Source: Isoetes taiwanensis (taxonomy: Eukaryota; Streptophyta; Lycopodiopsida; Isoetales; Isoetaceae). Taken from it: 64,000 bases of DNA. Made by a program: the position numbers and the translations under genes. Shown in pieces: positions 21,066 through 32,905 of the stretch. The notes below the pieces were generated by a model. It did no database searches and had not been told where the DNA came from. It saw only the letters and a program-made list of their open reading frames with translations. Each line of letters opens with the position of its first letter. Positions within the stretch are counted from its first letter, which is position 1. The stretch lies in NCBI GenBank assembly GCA_021234155.1, contig JAJEKV010000005.1, positions 19,266,089-19,330,088 of the forward strand, read 5' to 3'.

Positions 21066-23551
21066 GTCGAGAAACCCATAATTATATTAATATAGAGGTG
21101 GCATCACAACAAAATTGGGCATCGCCCATACTTAATCGTACTGGGCTCTGCCCTATATACAAAATCCTAAACTAAGCATCTGGCTACTCTGGATTAGTAG
21201 CAGCATAGGCGTGCAGGATCAGGTAAAGGTACTGCTCTGGGTCCCAGCGCAGATGCAGGACCACATCTTGCGGATTTGTCATGGGGTTAGGATTATCAGC
21301 CGACTCGGCTAGCCATCCATCCATGGGGATTCCGCGGTTCAGCAGCTTCCAGAGATCGAAACTATTCATCTGGCAGGTGATCCATTCGTTACAATTCTTC
21401 AGCATCGTTATGCTTGAGGAAATATCAAACAATGAAGCAAATAATTCAATCATATAATCAATCCATCTTTGAACAAAACAAGATTGGTCTGCAAAATATT
21501 CCAAATCTTAGAGTCAACAACATTGTAACTCTGAACTCTAACAAATCAAGAAATAGTAAAGCCATGGCTTTGTCCTCCTATGAATTACATATGTATATAC
21601 AATAAAATCAATCAATAAAAATGCGTGGCCTATTTTCCTTTCCTTCATAAGGTTTGAAAGAGCAAGATAACCTACTTATAAAGACCCTTGTTGAAGCTTA
21701 AACATGGCTCTCAACAGCAAGTAATGCATAATATAAAAGCAGGCTATATTAGAGTGTGTAGATACATGGAATGAAATTATTACTAAATGTAATTATAGAA
21801 CAAGGCAGTATTATTCATAAGACAAATCCAAAACAAAATCTTAAGACTGCAAGCATGAAGGCAGATAATACATATCATAGCAGATGCCTGACAAGATGTT
21901 CTTGGACAAGCCTGCGGTCTCCTTCCAAAATCAGGAAATTGCAAGAACTTCCAAGCATGGAATGCCAAAGTTGCATTCCTAAATCAAATGACTTATGAGA
22001 TGAAAAATGGAGTCCCGGCATTATAGAAAGAGAAAGATTTAAAATAAACATTTTACCTTACTTGTCCCTCCATTCATCTAATAGGTCGTCCCTGCTGCTT
22101 CTCCTCTCGATAGGAAATAAGGAGGAGAAAAGATGGAGCTATGTCCCTGCTCAATACGAAATAAAGACGGAGTCTAGTGTGGAAAACTTCGCCTAGAATT
22201 TAAACCATCATCGTGAGTTATGAAAGAAATGAGAGCTGCATAGTCTGTATTCATCACAAGTCTCGTTTGAAAGTACAGTGAAGAACGAAACACAAGAACC
22301 ATCTTCATTTAGAAAAACATGGCATGAAGCTGTGCAATTCATTTGGAAAAATATGGCATGCAGATGCTTGCACATCGATCATATAACTCCACCCGAAGCA
22401 GATGCTTGCACATGCGGCGTTAGGGATGGCTTGGTGCAAAACGATTGTTTCTTTCTGACAAAGCAAAGCCATAGATGCCATAGCTCTGGTTAGCAAAGTC
22501 TCTTCCCAGAATGGCTGGAGGCTAGAGGCCGAAGAGGAACAAGAAGACCATCGCCATCGCGGGGAATTTTCTTTACTTTCTAATTTTCCTAACCGTAGAT
22601 GCGAAATTAGACAGATCTAACTGCATGGAATCAATTTGGCCTATGTGGCATGACACGTGGCATAGCTAGAATCGCAGCAATTTGTGCATCTCGAGTTAGG
22701 CAACCCTGCTAAAAAAAGAAAAAGAAAAAAAAAATCAAAAATCAAAGAATAGGAGAGAGGGAATTCAATTCTTGCCAAGCCGTAATCAGAGCAAAGCCCG
22801 ATTCTGCCATAGCTGCCTGTTCTTTTGTTAGAAAATCCATCTGCTTGAAGTAAGTCTGCAAAAAGGAAAAAATTGATTCTGGTAGCCTACTGTCGTTTTG
22901 CCATCTGTGATATTCAAAAGGAAAAAACTCGGATCTTCTGACTGCAGGCTAGAACCGACCTATCCCTGAAGATTCTATGATTTGTTGAGAGGAAGGAGAG
23001 CCTGAAAAAATTTCGGAGAAGAGGATTCGGATTGCTATCTAGATTTTGCCATGCCGAATTAGCAAAGCCGGATTTGCCCTGGCCACTTGCATGGGGGTGG
23101 AGGGGGGGGGGCTATATGAGGCGTAATCCTTGTACGCATTAAAATTCAACAGAGGAGGGCTCTTTGGACAGGTTGCAAGGTAATGAATCCGAGGTCTAAA
23201 ATTCAAGCAAAAATATAGTCGGGCCAAAAACAACAGTTCAAAGCAAGGAGGGTCTGCATTCCATCGTGCATCAGGTGCCTGTCTACCATGCCTTCTGTTT
23301 TTGCGTTGAAAGACAGTTTTGGATTTACGATTCAAGAAGGGTCTGATGAGTGGATCATGGGCTGCAGTGAGCTAATCATAGCCTCAGGTGGGCGGATCAT
23401 GGGCAGTTTTCCTGGGCGATAGATGGGCAGATGCACGAATTATGGAGACCCCCCTATATCAGGTTCGATTTTTGCCCTATTCCTTTTCCTACCTATTATA
23501 TTCTTGCATATTCGATATCTAAGGGCAAACCTAGATAAAATTTAAGGGTAA
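21066..23551. other. Intergenic; one unexplained minus-strand ORF
   Basis: No clear gene. On the minus strand 21420-21181 reads MLKNCNEWITCQMNSFDLWKLL... ending in DPEQYLYLILHAYAATNPE, protein-like but unrecognised; it may be a remnant of an extra ORF of the neighbouring element. The A-rich stretch at 22700-22735 ends a repeat shared with 52.6 kb. The remainder shows nothing. Confidence 0.35.
22655..22735 (+). repeat. 3' end of an A-tailed retroposon (SINE or LINE)
   Basis: CATCTCGAGTTAGGCAACCCT followed by CTGCT and an A-rich tail of about 35 bp. The same 21-nt block recurs on the minus strand at about 52590-52568, also followed by an A-rich tail, with looser similarity upstream (GCTAGAAT...). 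This fits the 3' ends of two copies of one family. Confidence 0.45.
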
Positions 23552-23560
23552 AAATTAAAT

Positions 23561-24444
23561 GGAAAAACTACCAGAATACCCTATGAGTTTATCTAATTAC
23601 CAAAATGCCTTTATGAGTTTCAAAATTACCAAGATGCCACTGGCTTAAATAAATATATTATATAGAATTAGCATACAATCAAATTACCAATTTGCTCCTA
23701 CACACCGAACTTAATTACCAAAATACCCCTACACACCAAGCTTAATTACCAAAATGGTATTACACACCAGTTTTGATCAATCTACACCAAACTAATCACC
23801 AAAATGCCCTATACACCAAACTTAATTACCAAAATACCCCTACATACCAAACTTAATTACCAAAATGCCCTTACATACCTATTCTACTCAATCTATACTA
23901 AATGCCTCAAGAATATAAGTTTAAATTCAACAAAGATATTACAGAAGTCACAATCATCACTGAATTGGAACCCTACAACTGCATACATTGTGTCTCTTCC
24001 ATTACGCCTTCCATAAAGATATTCTTCACTACATCTTCTTCTCTTGTGTGCATGCATTTAGGTTTTGGATATCTAAGAGGTCTGCATGTGGCTGGTGGTA
24101 ACATGCCTCCAATAACATCATCGTGCACTAAAACTACAAGAAACGCTGGCTCCTTGTAAGTGTCACAACAAGACTGTGTAGGGGTATTTTGGTAATTAAA
24201 TTTGATGTATAGGGCATTTTGGTAATTAAGTTTGGTGTAGATTGATCAAAATTGATGTGTCATGCCATTTTGGTAATTAAATTTGGTGTGTAGGGGTATT
24301 TTGGTAATCAAGTTTGGTGTCTAAGGGCAAATTGGTAATTTATTTGTATATTTATTTAAGTCAGGGGCATTTTGGTAATTTTGAAACTCATAAGGGCATT
24401 TTGGTAATTACATAAACTCATAGGGGCATTTTGGTAGTTTTCCC
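23561..24444. mobile_element. Mutator-type MITE with multi-unit inverted repeats (884 bp)
   Basis: Arms of about 300 bp, inverted relative to each other, each made of tandem units AATTACCAAAATGCCC plus a variable TACACACCAAACTT-like spacer. Termini GG(G)AAAACTACC. Flanked by a perfect 9-bp target duplication AAATTAAAT (23552-23560 and 24445-24453). No transposase. The inner 280 bp (about 23895-24175) is non-repetitive. Confidence 0.88.
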
Positions 24445-24453
24445 AAATTAAAT

Positions 24454-27400
24454 ATAAATAATGGAGAATTGGTAAACCATAGATTTTTGATGCCATGATT
24501 GTGGATGTAGTAATATGTCAGCACAACATCTGGTTAGCGAGGACATCATTGTAAATGCATTTAATATAATGTTGAAAATTAAGTGTGCCATATTTTTCCT
24601 TGTTATTTCTTACCTTGGAATCCAACTAATGTTATAAAAGAATAATTCTATAATTTTGATTCCACTATATATATATAAGGAAAATAAAAATAGAAAGTGT
24701 TAATAATCTGGATATTAGTGTAACGCCGTGGTGTTGCAACTATAGTGATATATTGTTGTGTTTAATGTTGATACTCTAGCAATATAGTGGAAACGAATTA
24801 TTATTTTCTGTCAACCATTGCTCTCGAACTTGAGTTCGATGCTTGGGATTGGGTAGCTAACACAACCATCAGAGATTCTCTATATGGTAGAATCATTCAA
24901 AAACTATTGAGGCATCCATGGATCTTGATCCTGTAAGGGAAGGAGCTTGTTAGTTGAACACTTGGTAAGGTAGAGCAAGGAATGGGAGTGACTTTGGCTG
25001 TTGTTAAGAAGAGGGCAACAAAATTTCCAAGAGAAAGGAGGGAACTCTGAGTTGTTGAGCCTGCCAGCAGGTAGCAAATGGTGGAGGCTTTTTAAGTAAA
25101 GACATTCAGAGGTAGTCTTAAAAATACTGCAACTTTGAAGGTGGCACGAAAGTACTACAACTTTGGAGGTTGCACGTGCTCGTGCCATGTCCCAAGACAA
25201 CTTGGACAATCTCTATGCATGGCTTAGATAAATTTATGATGAGTTTAGTTTTCCTCCATCTAGGATCTTAAAATACAAATGAAACTAGATTTCATGCTAG
25301 AAAAGTCAAAGGGCCTGAAGATGGTAGGAAAGGGAAAATAGGGTGAGTGAGATTGTCATGAACATAAGGGAATGGGTTAGAATCCTAATATGTGTAAATG
25401 TTGAAGGCTTTAGAATACCCAACTTGTACATCTTCAAGGGCACTCAAATGAGACAAGGCAACATTGCAAGACGTGAGGAGGGAACAATATAGGTTATCCA
25501 ATGTTCAGCATGGCTGATAATTGAACTTTTTAAGTCTTGTCTATCACACTTTTAGGAAAAACTCCCAGGTAGTCTCTTCCAAAAATAAGCTTCATCTTAT
25601 CACACTGGATGGTCATGGTTTCCGCACAAGGAAGATTCACTTTGGATGCCATACAATCGACCTAAATGCCGTAGAGGAGTTTTTTTGGGACCCATTTCCA
25701 CACATATACTAAGGAGTTAGTGGGTTTTTGGCCATTACTTGGGGTGAACTTTGTATGAAAGGGGTGAAATTTGCCTTTCAAAAGATTGTATACGGATGTT
25801 TTTTTGGCCACGCTCTGCATGCGCATGGCATATCGGTTTTGTAAAAGTGCATTTCCCTGGCAGCCATGTGGAGCTGCATGTAATATTGGTCGCTAAGAAA
25901 ATGGGCATCCACTTTGCTTTGCAGCCTACACGCATTTTCATATTTGGTTGTAGCCTGCTTTGCTTTTTTCAAGACATTCTTCAAAAGACTTAGGGCTGCC
26001 TACATTGTAGAACTAATATTACAAGAAACTGAATCGGGTTTGACACCAAACAACATTAAGTTTAGTGCAATGTGTATTTGGCTTCCAATGCTGATAAAGT
26101 AAAGCCATATGCCTTGAAAGTGCAAGGTTTGCTTGCAATGCTCAAGGGGAACCTGCAGCTACACGGGAACTGGCGGAAGAAGGCATAACTACAAGGGACC
26201 ATTTAGCAGAAGAAGACAATCATATGACCCATATAGAAGAGTATGTTTATGAGGAGTTCAACATGGAGGATATATGAGAACCATAGCCGAGGGAGACTTG
26301 TCATGGAGCTACAAAGGGCGGTTGCCACAAATACCAGGCTCATTAGTGGCTTACAAGCATGTGTACGGCCATTAGATGCAAGGAAGCGAAGGCACTTGCA
26401 CCTGATCTGGGAGGGAGAGTATACATCTTCAGTGATGGTTTCTACCAAGCCTTGGCAGCTGAAAAGGCCAGAAGGGTTGAAGCTAAGAGGTTGAAGTTGA
26501 AACAACTTGCATCTATAAAAATTGAAGCAGCTAGGAGAGAGGCTAAAAGGGAGAAGTTGTGAAGAGGGCATAACTAAATAGGAAGGGAGGGGGCTGATGT
26601 TGCATTTGAGGCAACCACTATAAGGCTAAGGGACTTTATATACACTAAGAGTAACATTTGTTTTTTGTTTCTAAAAACCCTTGAGTGAAGAATAAGTAAT
26701 AAAAGGCTAACAGAGGTTAGAAATAATCTGAGAATGAGGCAAGGACTAGGCCCAATTCCAACTTGTACTTGAGGGATACCCAAGAAGTAGGTCAAATACA
26801 TGGTCCAATCAGACCTGGATAAAGTTAGCATATGGAAGATGCCAGTCAGCAACAGCCAGATTCTGTACATGTATGTCAGCCTAGAGGATATACACATCTG
26901 CTCGGATGATATTAAAGGAGAGCAAAGCATTAATATTGAGGATTATCTACCTCTTATCCAGCCAATGCCAAACATCATTAATACAGTTAGGTCTCCAATA
27001 AAAAGATGGGACCTGACCAACAAAGAAATAGCCCCCCGACACCATGCTGACATTAATGTTCAGAATCTCATTAGAATGGACATACAGGGTTGGGTGTTGC
27101 ATCTAATAGTGGAACACAACATGATAAAGTCAGAGCCATAGACAAAGCGAGGTTTATAAGGCAAATGGTGGAAATTGGCGTCGATTTTGATATTATATTC
27201 TCGCCACTACATGGAGGGTTGAAATGGCACAAGTCTATTAAGTAATCATTTGATATTATTCACTTTCACATTCGGCTGCAGCTGACCTGGTCATTGTAGG
27301 GAATACAACCAATCTTAAGATTTGGGGAGAGTGACAGCAGCATCCACTCTAGACCAGGTAACACAAATAGAGAAGTTGGCTAAAATAGGTTGACATTGAT

Positions 27401-29125
27401 GTATGACATATTTTAAGAACCATGGTAAACTAATCTATTGTTGCAATTATCTCAAAACAGTGCTAAACCTGAAAAAGATTAGGGCGCGAATTTGTGCCTA
27501 GATTGTACTTTATATTTGACATTGCAAATTGAATACAAATTTAGCAGCCATTTGGCACGTCAATTCCTGTGTGCTAGCTTTATGTAAAGATCTTTACTTG
27601 ATCAAATGATGTAATCTAATATTGTGGACATAAGATAATTTTGGTTCAAGTGACAAACAACAGGATATTTTACAAAGGTATTCGTGAATAACAAACTTTA
27701 GAACTGCCTGGCAAAACTAGCAGAACCTGCCATGTTTAGTGATGCCTTAGATTGAATCAAAGTGCAATGATTATGCAGCAAATTCATGACGAGTTGGTAG
27801 TAAATAAGGCTTATATACATCAAATAAAGAAATTATGCCATCTAAGCTTTACGCTTAAGTAGAATAAAAAATCATGATTGCACGACAAATAATTATACAA
27901 TAATACTAGGTCATTTCTTTGCCTGGTATTGCGTGTTACATTTGGAAGCCCATAGGGTTGCTATTTGACTGGAGCCACAAGGGTTATTACACATCCAGGA
28001 GAAAAAGGAACACAGTTGCATATTTAGAAGGAAGGAGGAGGAGGTTCGTTGATAGGTGGCTGAGAAAAAGAAAGGCAGAGGAAAGCATGGCAGAGTCTAG
28101 GTGCCATTAGGGGATCAAAACACAACGTTGTCGCTCTTGCTTATCATGATTCAACAATGGACTAAATTAGTACCCGCCTTCGCAAGATCAGCCTGGGACA
28201 CTACTTTGTGCAAAACCTCCACATTCGAAATGGATGCAACGGCATTGGCGACCTCGACCAGTGTTACCATGCAATTCTTGATGCTGAAATTACTAGCATC
28301 TATTGTAGCTGTGAAAGAAGAGGATTCCATGGGATACCCTTTAGCAGGGGAGGGGTTTCTGCTCCAGTTGTTGCAGGTTGTGCCCCATGGATGTGGGAGT
28401 GTAGAGCAATGATTTGCGTCCATTTTTTATTGAGTTGAAGCAGGAACCTAGGAGGCAGAAGAGTATCAATAGAACTGAAAGAAAAATAAGAGCATATATT
28501 GAGAGGAAGAGGGAAGAAGAAGAGGTGTGATTAATTTTGGAATAGCTCGTACTTCCTTTTAAACAGGGAATGCAATGACTTTGTCCCCAATTGTGCGAGG
28601 ACAGATTTTCAATATTTTGAGCTTTAAGTTCAAATTCATTTGGCTACAATTGGGGTAAAGGGGATTCCGATCAAACTAGCGGATCAATCCCTCAGAATTG
28701 TTCTTGAGTTCCAGATTTGGACAAAAATTTTGGCAGTGATAGCAGTTGAAAAAACCACCGATGAGTGGTTGAGGCCACCCTGATAGTAGTCTCGAGCCTC
28801 ACAACCACGAGAATGCCATGAGATGGAAGTTCATGGTTGTTGCATGATAGCACCCGCCTGTTACCTCGTTCAAGGGCATGCGTGTTGCATGACATTCAAT
28901 GCCTGATGCACAGTCAGGGGGGCCTATACCCTGCATGCCCATGCCTCGACTGCGATGCAACATGGCGACAGTCCGAGGTTGAGGATGACATCAAGTATCT
29001 GATTATGTTGGCAGTGAAGTTTTCAGATTAATTGACCCTAATTATTTGGAGCTCTACTCTTAAGTGTACGAAACATGGCGACTATACCCTAAACAAAAAC
29101 CTCAAAGTGTCATAACTTAAGTATA
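24454..29125. other. Long gene-poor stretch
   Basis: No gene that I can identify. Weakly protein-like readings occur at 26359-26562 (see separate entry) and 27919-28110, a basic stretch RRRRFVDRWLRKRK. A short AT tract lies near 24668. Composition is AT-rich and uneventful. Confidence 0.45.
26359..26562 (+). pseudogene. Lysine-rich helical fragment, unknown
   Basis: Open reading with GGRVYIFSDGFYQALAAEKA followed by a strongly helical basic end (RRVEAKRLKLKQLASIKIEA) and a stop. The upstream 120 bp has protein-like pieces in other frames, so it may be the last exon or relic of a host gene. No family recognised. Confidence 0.25.
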
Positions 29126-29129
29126 TGGG

Positions 29130-29205
29130 AAAGGCCCGTTGGGCAAAATTCTGGTATAAAAGGTGGTCGATGAAGACATGCCAGAATGTTGCCCACCGGG
29201 CCTTT
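29130..29205. other. 25-bp near-perfect inverted repeat (hairpin)
   Basis: Arm 29130-29154 (AAAGGCCCGTTGGGCAAAAT then TCTGG) pairs with 29181-29205 with only two mismatches across a 26-nt loop. It is not inside any recognised element. It could be a small-RNA precursor, or the fused ends of a tiny inverted-repeat element. Confidence 0.6.
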
Positions 29206-29439
29206 CGCAGAATGTAGAGTTTGACTTAGATAGCATTTTGCCACGTCATCACCAGGTCAACCATACAAAAGGTAAATTGCCCTGTCACTGTCATTCTTTT
29301 TTGTGCTTTCTCTTTTTGGCCATGGCACAGATCTTTTGTAGCCTGGCCATGGCGCTACATGTTTTGGCTATGGTGCCGACCTCTTTTGTAGTTTTTTAGC
29401 TCCTATCTGGCTATGGCGTATAAGTTTAGAGTGTGGCAC

Positions 29440-29765
29440 CTTAGTTTTCCCTGCTCTTGCGAAGTCTTTTGAAGTTTTTGCAAAGTTCTGGAAGTCTGCC
29501 AACTTGTTACGAGTTTTTCTCGAGATCTTACAAGTTTTTGCCGAGATCTTACGAGCTTTGTTGAGAACCTGCTAAGTTTATGAAGACTTTTGGTGACTTT
29601 TGGAAGTCTGTGATATACTTTGTCGATTTTCTTAGGAGCTTTGGTGAGAATCTGCTGACTTTTGAAGACTGTTGCCAAGTTTTGAAGACTGTTGCCGAGT
29701 TTTGAAGACTTTGTTGAGTTCTGAAGACTTTTGCTTACTTCTTACGAGTTCTTCTGATTTTTTGT
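29440..29765. repeat. Degenerate minisatellite, about 20-25 bp unit
   Basis: Successive imperfect copies of GAAGACTTTTGCCGAGTTTT. Read on the minus strand it gives a Lys/Ser/Arg-rich pseudo-protein, which is a product of the repeat rather than a gene. It lies just upstream of the recombinase gene's first exons. Confidence 0.65.
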
Positions 29766-30654
29766 CGAGATTTGCCGAGTTTTTCAAATATGCAGTTGGT
29801 ATTAAGTTCTTTCTTTAGTTTTTGTAGTAATATAGTTTCTTTAATCACTAACCTTTTGTTTTCCAGGTTATGGAGGCTTCTGGAGGCGATAAAGTTGTTG
29901 AGATTGTAAAGTTTCGACAATGTAGCTTTTTGCTGCTATTGTTTCCTTTTTGTTATAGTTTATTTGCCGAGTTTGTGGTCTATCAATCTGTTATAGCTGA
30001 GTTCTTTTCTGTGCCATTCCAAAATAGCATTGGAAGACCTTTGGTTGAACATCAGTCAAGGGGTGGGAATAGTTGAACATGTTGTCATGACTTAGACTTT
30101 GAGATAGGAGTTTAACGAGAATGATATGGGGGAATATGAAAATGATGTGCAAAATATGCCAGGTTTGTTTTTGCCTGATGAAAGTGATAAGGAAAATGGT
30201 TCTGTTGATAGTAATAAACCTAGAAAAGGAGTGGCACTTTTAGAAATTGATGCAGATCTTGTAAAAGAAGTGAATGAAGCTAGGAGGAAAATGGATAAAA
30301 TTGAGTAGACCAGAACCAGATTTGATGCTTGGCAAGTTAAGTATGGGCTGCCGATTGATGAGAAGATTGAGGGTCTCAATGTACGCGAGTTTGTAAGAAT
30401 GTTGAAAAGATTTATGCTTCAAGTTTGCAAGATCAAAGGAGGCTGTTATCCTCCTGAGACGTAAGTATTTGAATCTTCTTTTAATTCTGAGTTTTTTTTT
30501 TTTTTAATTAACAGTTGTTTCTTATGTAAAAGATGGCATTCCTATGGGGAGTAAATTGCTATCTCCTTTAGTTTGTTTAATTTGTGTAGCAGATTAAAGG
30601 CCTAGGACCTATGACATTAATGGTTCTAAGGATTGTTTATGATGATATGGTTAT

Positions 30655-32411
30655 AGAATAGAATAGAATAGAATAGAATAGAATAGAATTGTTTTTATCG
30701 TCCACGGAGACCAATCGGCCTATGGGACCCAATACAAAAAGCGCAGTTAGATCACATTCTTGCCGGATTAAAAACCCCCCCGAAGGGTTTTCGAGGAAAA
30801 CCGTGGCAACAATAAGGCTGCCGACATCAATTAAATGGTTATTTGGGGCATATCTGAGCCCTCAAGTCCAGTACTTCCTGAATGTATGATCCGAGTGAGC
30901 GCACCGAAGTCGTGCCCAGTATCATGTGTAGCGGCTCATCAGGTCTAATCAACTGAGCATAGCGTGTCTGAATATGATCATATGCTGGGCAGCTCTGGAA
31001 AGTGTGACATTCATCCTCAACAGCTCCCGTCTGGCAGCACTGACAAACCCTATCCTGACGCGGCTCCCCAATCCATTGGCATGTCTCAATCCGGAGATGG
31101 TGGGCACCTGTGCGAATGGAGGCGATATGCCTGCGCTTTTTCATAGGCAGATGTGAACGTAGGTAGCGCTGTGGGCCTCGTTGTAATGTGGGATTTATGT
31201 GCTGCTTGTAATGTACTGTTTTGACTTGCTCCAGAGCCCTGGAATCCCAAAGCTTGCTGGAGAAACAAGCATCAATATAACATCTCAGGTTGTCACGATC
31301 TGCCTCTGTTTCTACCTGGATGCACATGTGCTCCTGGACATTCCATCGAGTTAGCCACTGCACTCTTTTATCCTTCCAAGAATTCTTGAGTCGTTGTGGT
31401 CCCATTGCCACTGCATAAGCCAAAACGGTGAGCGATCATCATCCATATTTACCACCTTACGGAAATAGGCGATGTGTCTATCAAGGGCCTTCTGAAGTGG
31501 CAGGAAACTGTCTCTCCTGCAACAAAATTTGATATGGGACCGTGGATTTCACTCCGAGTGCCCGTGCTAAGAAGGCCTTCTGCACCTGTTCTAAGTCGCT
31601 CCAAGTAGCAAGGGACACCACTGGGCCCCAGACTTCAACTCCGTACTAAAGAACGGGCTCTACCAATACCCTGAACAGATGTGCTTGATGCCCCCAATCA
31701 TATAGTTCTGCTCTGTGGTTATTGTTGCGCATTGCATAGAGTGCTTTCGGCCCGCTTTGCTACACGCAATCTTATGGGCGGCCCCAAAGATAGTGTAGAA
31801 GGAAACTCCACTCCCGGATACTTGTAGGTGGGTGTCACCTCCACTTGTTGCCCTCGATAAGTGAATGAAGGGGGCCTTGGATGGGCGAGGATGAGATTAG
31901 GACCACCTTGGTCTTGGCGATTGGACGTTCATGTCGTGGTGGCGGGAATGTATCCGAGCATCTAAGTGAGAGGCGCATATCCTGCGGGTGTGAGCTAAGA
32001 GGTCAACATCGTCTGCATAGATGAGTTGTCTGATGACCTGATGCAAAAGTTGGGTCCCGCCACCCCCATTGTCCATGAGCCAGTGTTCCAACTGGTCAAT
32101 GTACAGACCAAACAATGTTGGGGAAAGAGGACATCCCTGGCGGACCCCAATACTGCTAATGAATGGTTGTCCCGTCATCCGCATCTGGCCTGTACAACTC
32201 TCGTACAACCTGTATACTGCATTTTGCATATCCATAGGAACCTCTAGTTGCCGCAATCTTTCCCATAACTTTTCCCGAGGCATGGTGTCAAAAGCCTTCG
32301 CAAAGTCAACAAAGCAACAATACAGGTCCCGCCGACGGTTTCTGCTATCCTCAACCAAAGTCCTCAATGTGAAGATATGATCAATGGTTGAATGCCGGGG
32401 TCTGAAGGGAT
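30655..32411 (-). mobile_element. LINE 1, 5'-truncated non-LTR retrotransposon
   Basis: Minus strand from about 32410: RPRHSTIDHIFTLRTLVE, CCFVDFAKAFDTMPREKLW (RT motif A region), GVRQGCPLSPTLFGLYID (motif B), QLIYADDVDLL (YADD). After a decayed stretch, a C-terminal zinc-knuckle-like segment CQCCQTGAVEDECHTFQSCPAY (split: CQCC, H, CPAY), then the 3' end with hairpin and a (TTCTA)n tail at 30690-30655. The 5' end starts within RT, a typical truncation during target-primed reverse transcription. It sits in the left repeat of the Penelope-like element. Several frame breaks. The clade (CR1/L2/RTE-like versus L1) I cannot fix; the microsatellite tail argues against standard L1. Confidence 0.82.
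30760..30809 (-). other. LINE 1 3' hairpin
   Basis: Outer stem TTGCC/GGCAA, inner stem AAAACCC/GGGTTTT. Equivalent hairpins lie at the same place in LINE 2 and LINE 3. A likely recognition structure for the LINE reverse transcriptase. Confidence 0.6.
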
Positions 32412-32905
32412 TCTCTTTTTTCGAAACTTCCAAAGTACCAATCGATGGAGTACCAATGATATGATCTACTGTGAGTTATATTGGCAGTCTGAGTTAAATA
32501 AGCATAGGTGTACTGTTTGAAAGCTATACACCCTTAGTGCTTAGAAATAGGACTTTGACAAATTGGAATGTAATGCAGCATATTGATAATGTGCATGATA
32601 TTTGCACATGAACTATTATCCATCATAAGGGGAAGAAAATTGATTAATATTTAACGGACCATGAAGAATGAAATAACTCCTTTAGGGCTTATCGAACAAG
32701 AGTGAATGATGGTTTACAGATGGCGGAACTGGCCGAACTGTTTCTTTGAAGAACTGTCGGCAATAGGTACTCTATTTCCCTTGATAAATATGGAATAATA
32801 GTGTTAAGCTTTAAGAGCAACGACATGTTTGGCTACCGGACTTGCTGTTTCGGGCAACAGCCAGGTTGAAAAAATGACGTGCAAAAAGGGAGATCTAAAT
32901 ATGGC

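Noticed and set aside
29403-29678. A lysine-rich minus-strand protein
   Set aside because: The reading arises from a 20-25-bp minisatellite and has no start context or domain.
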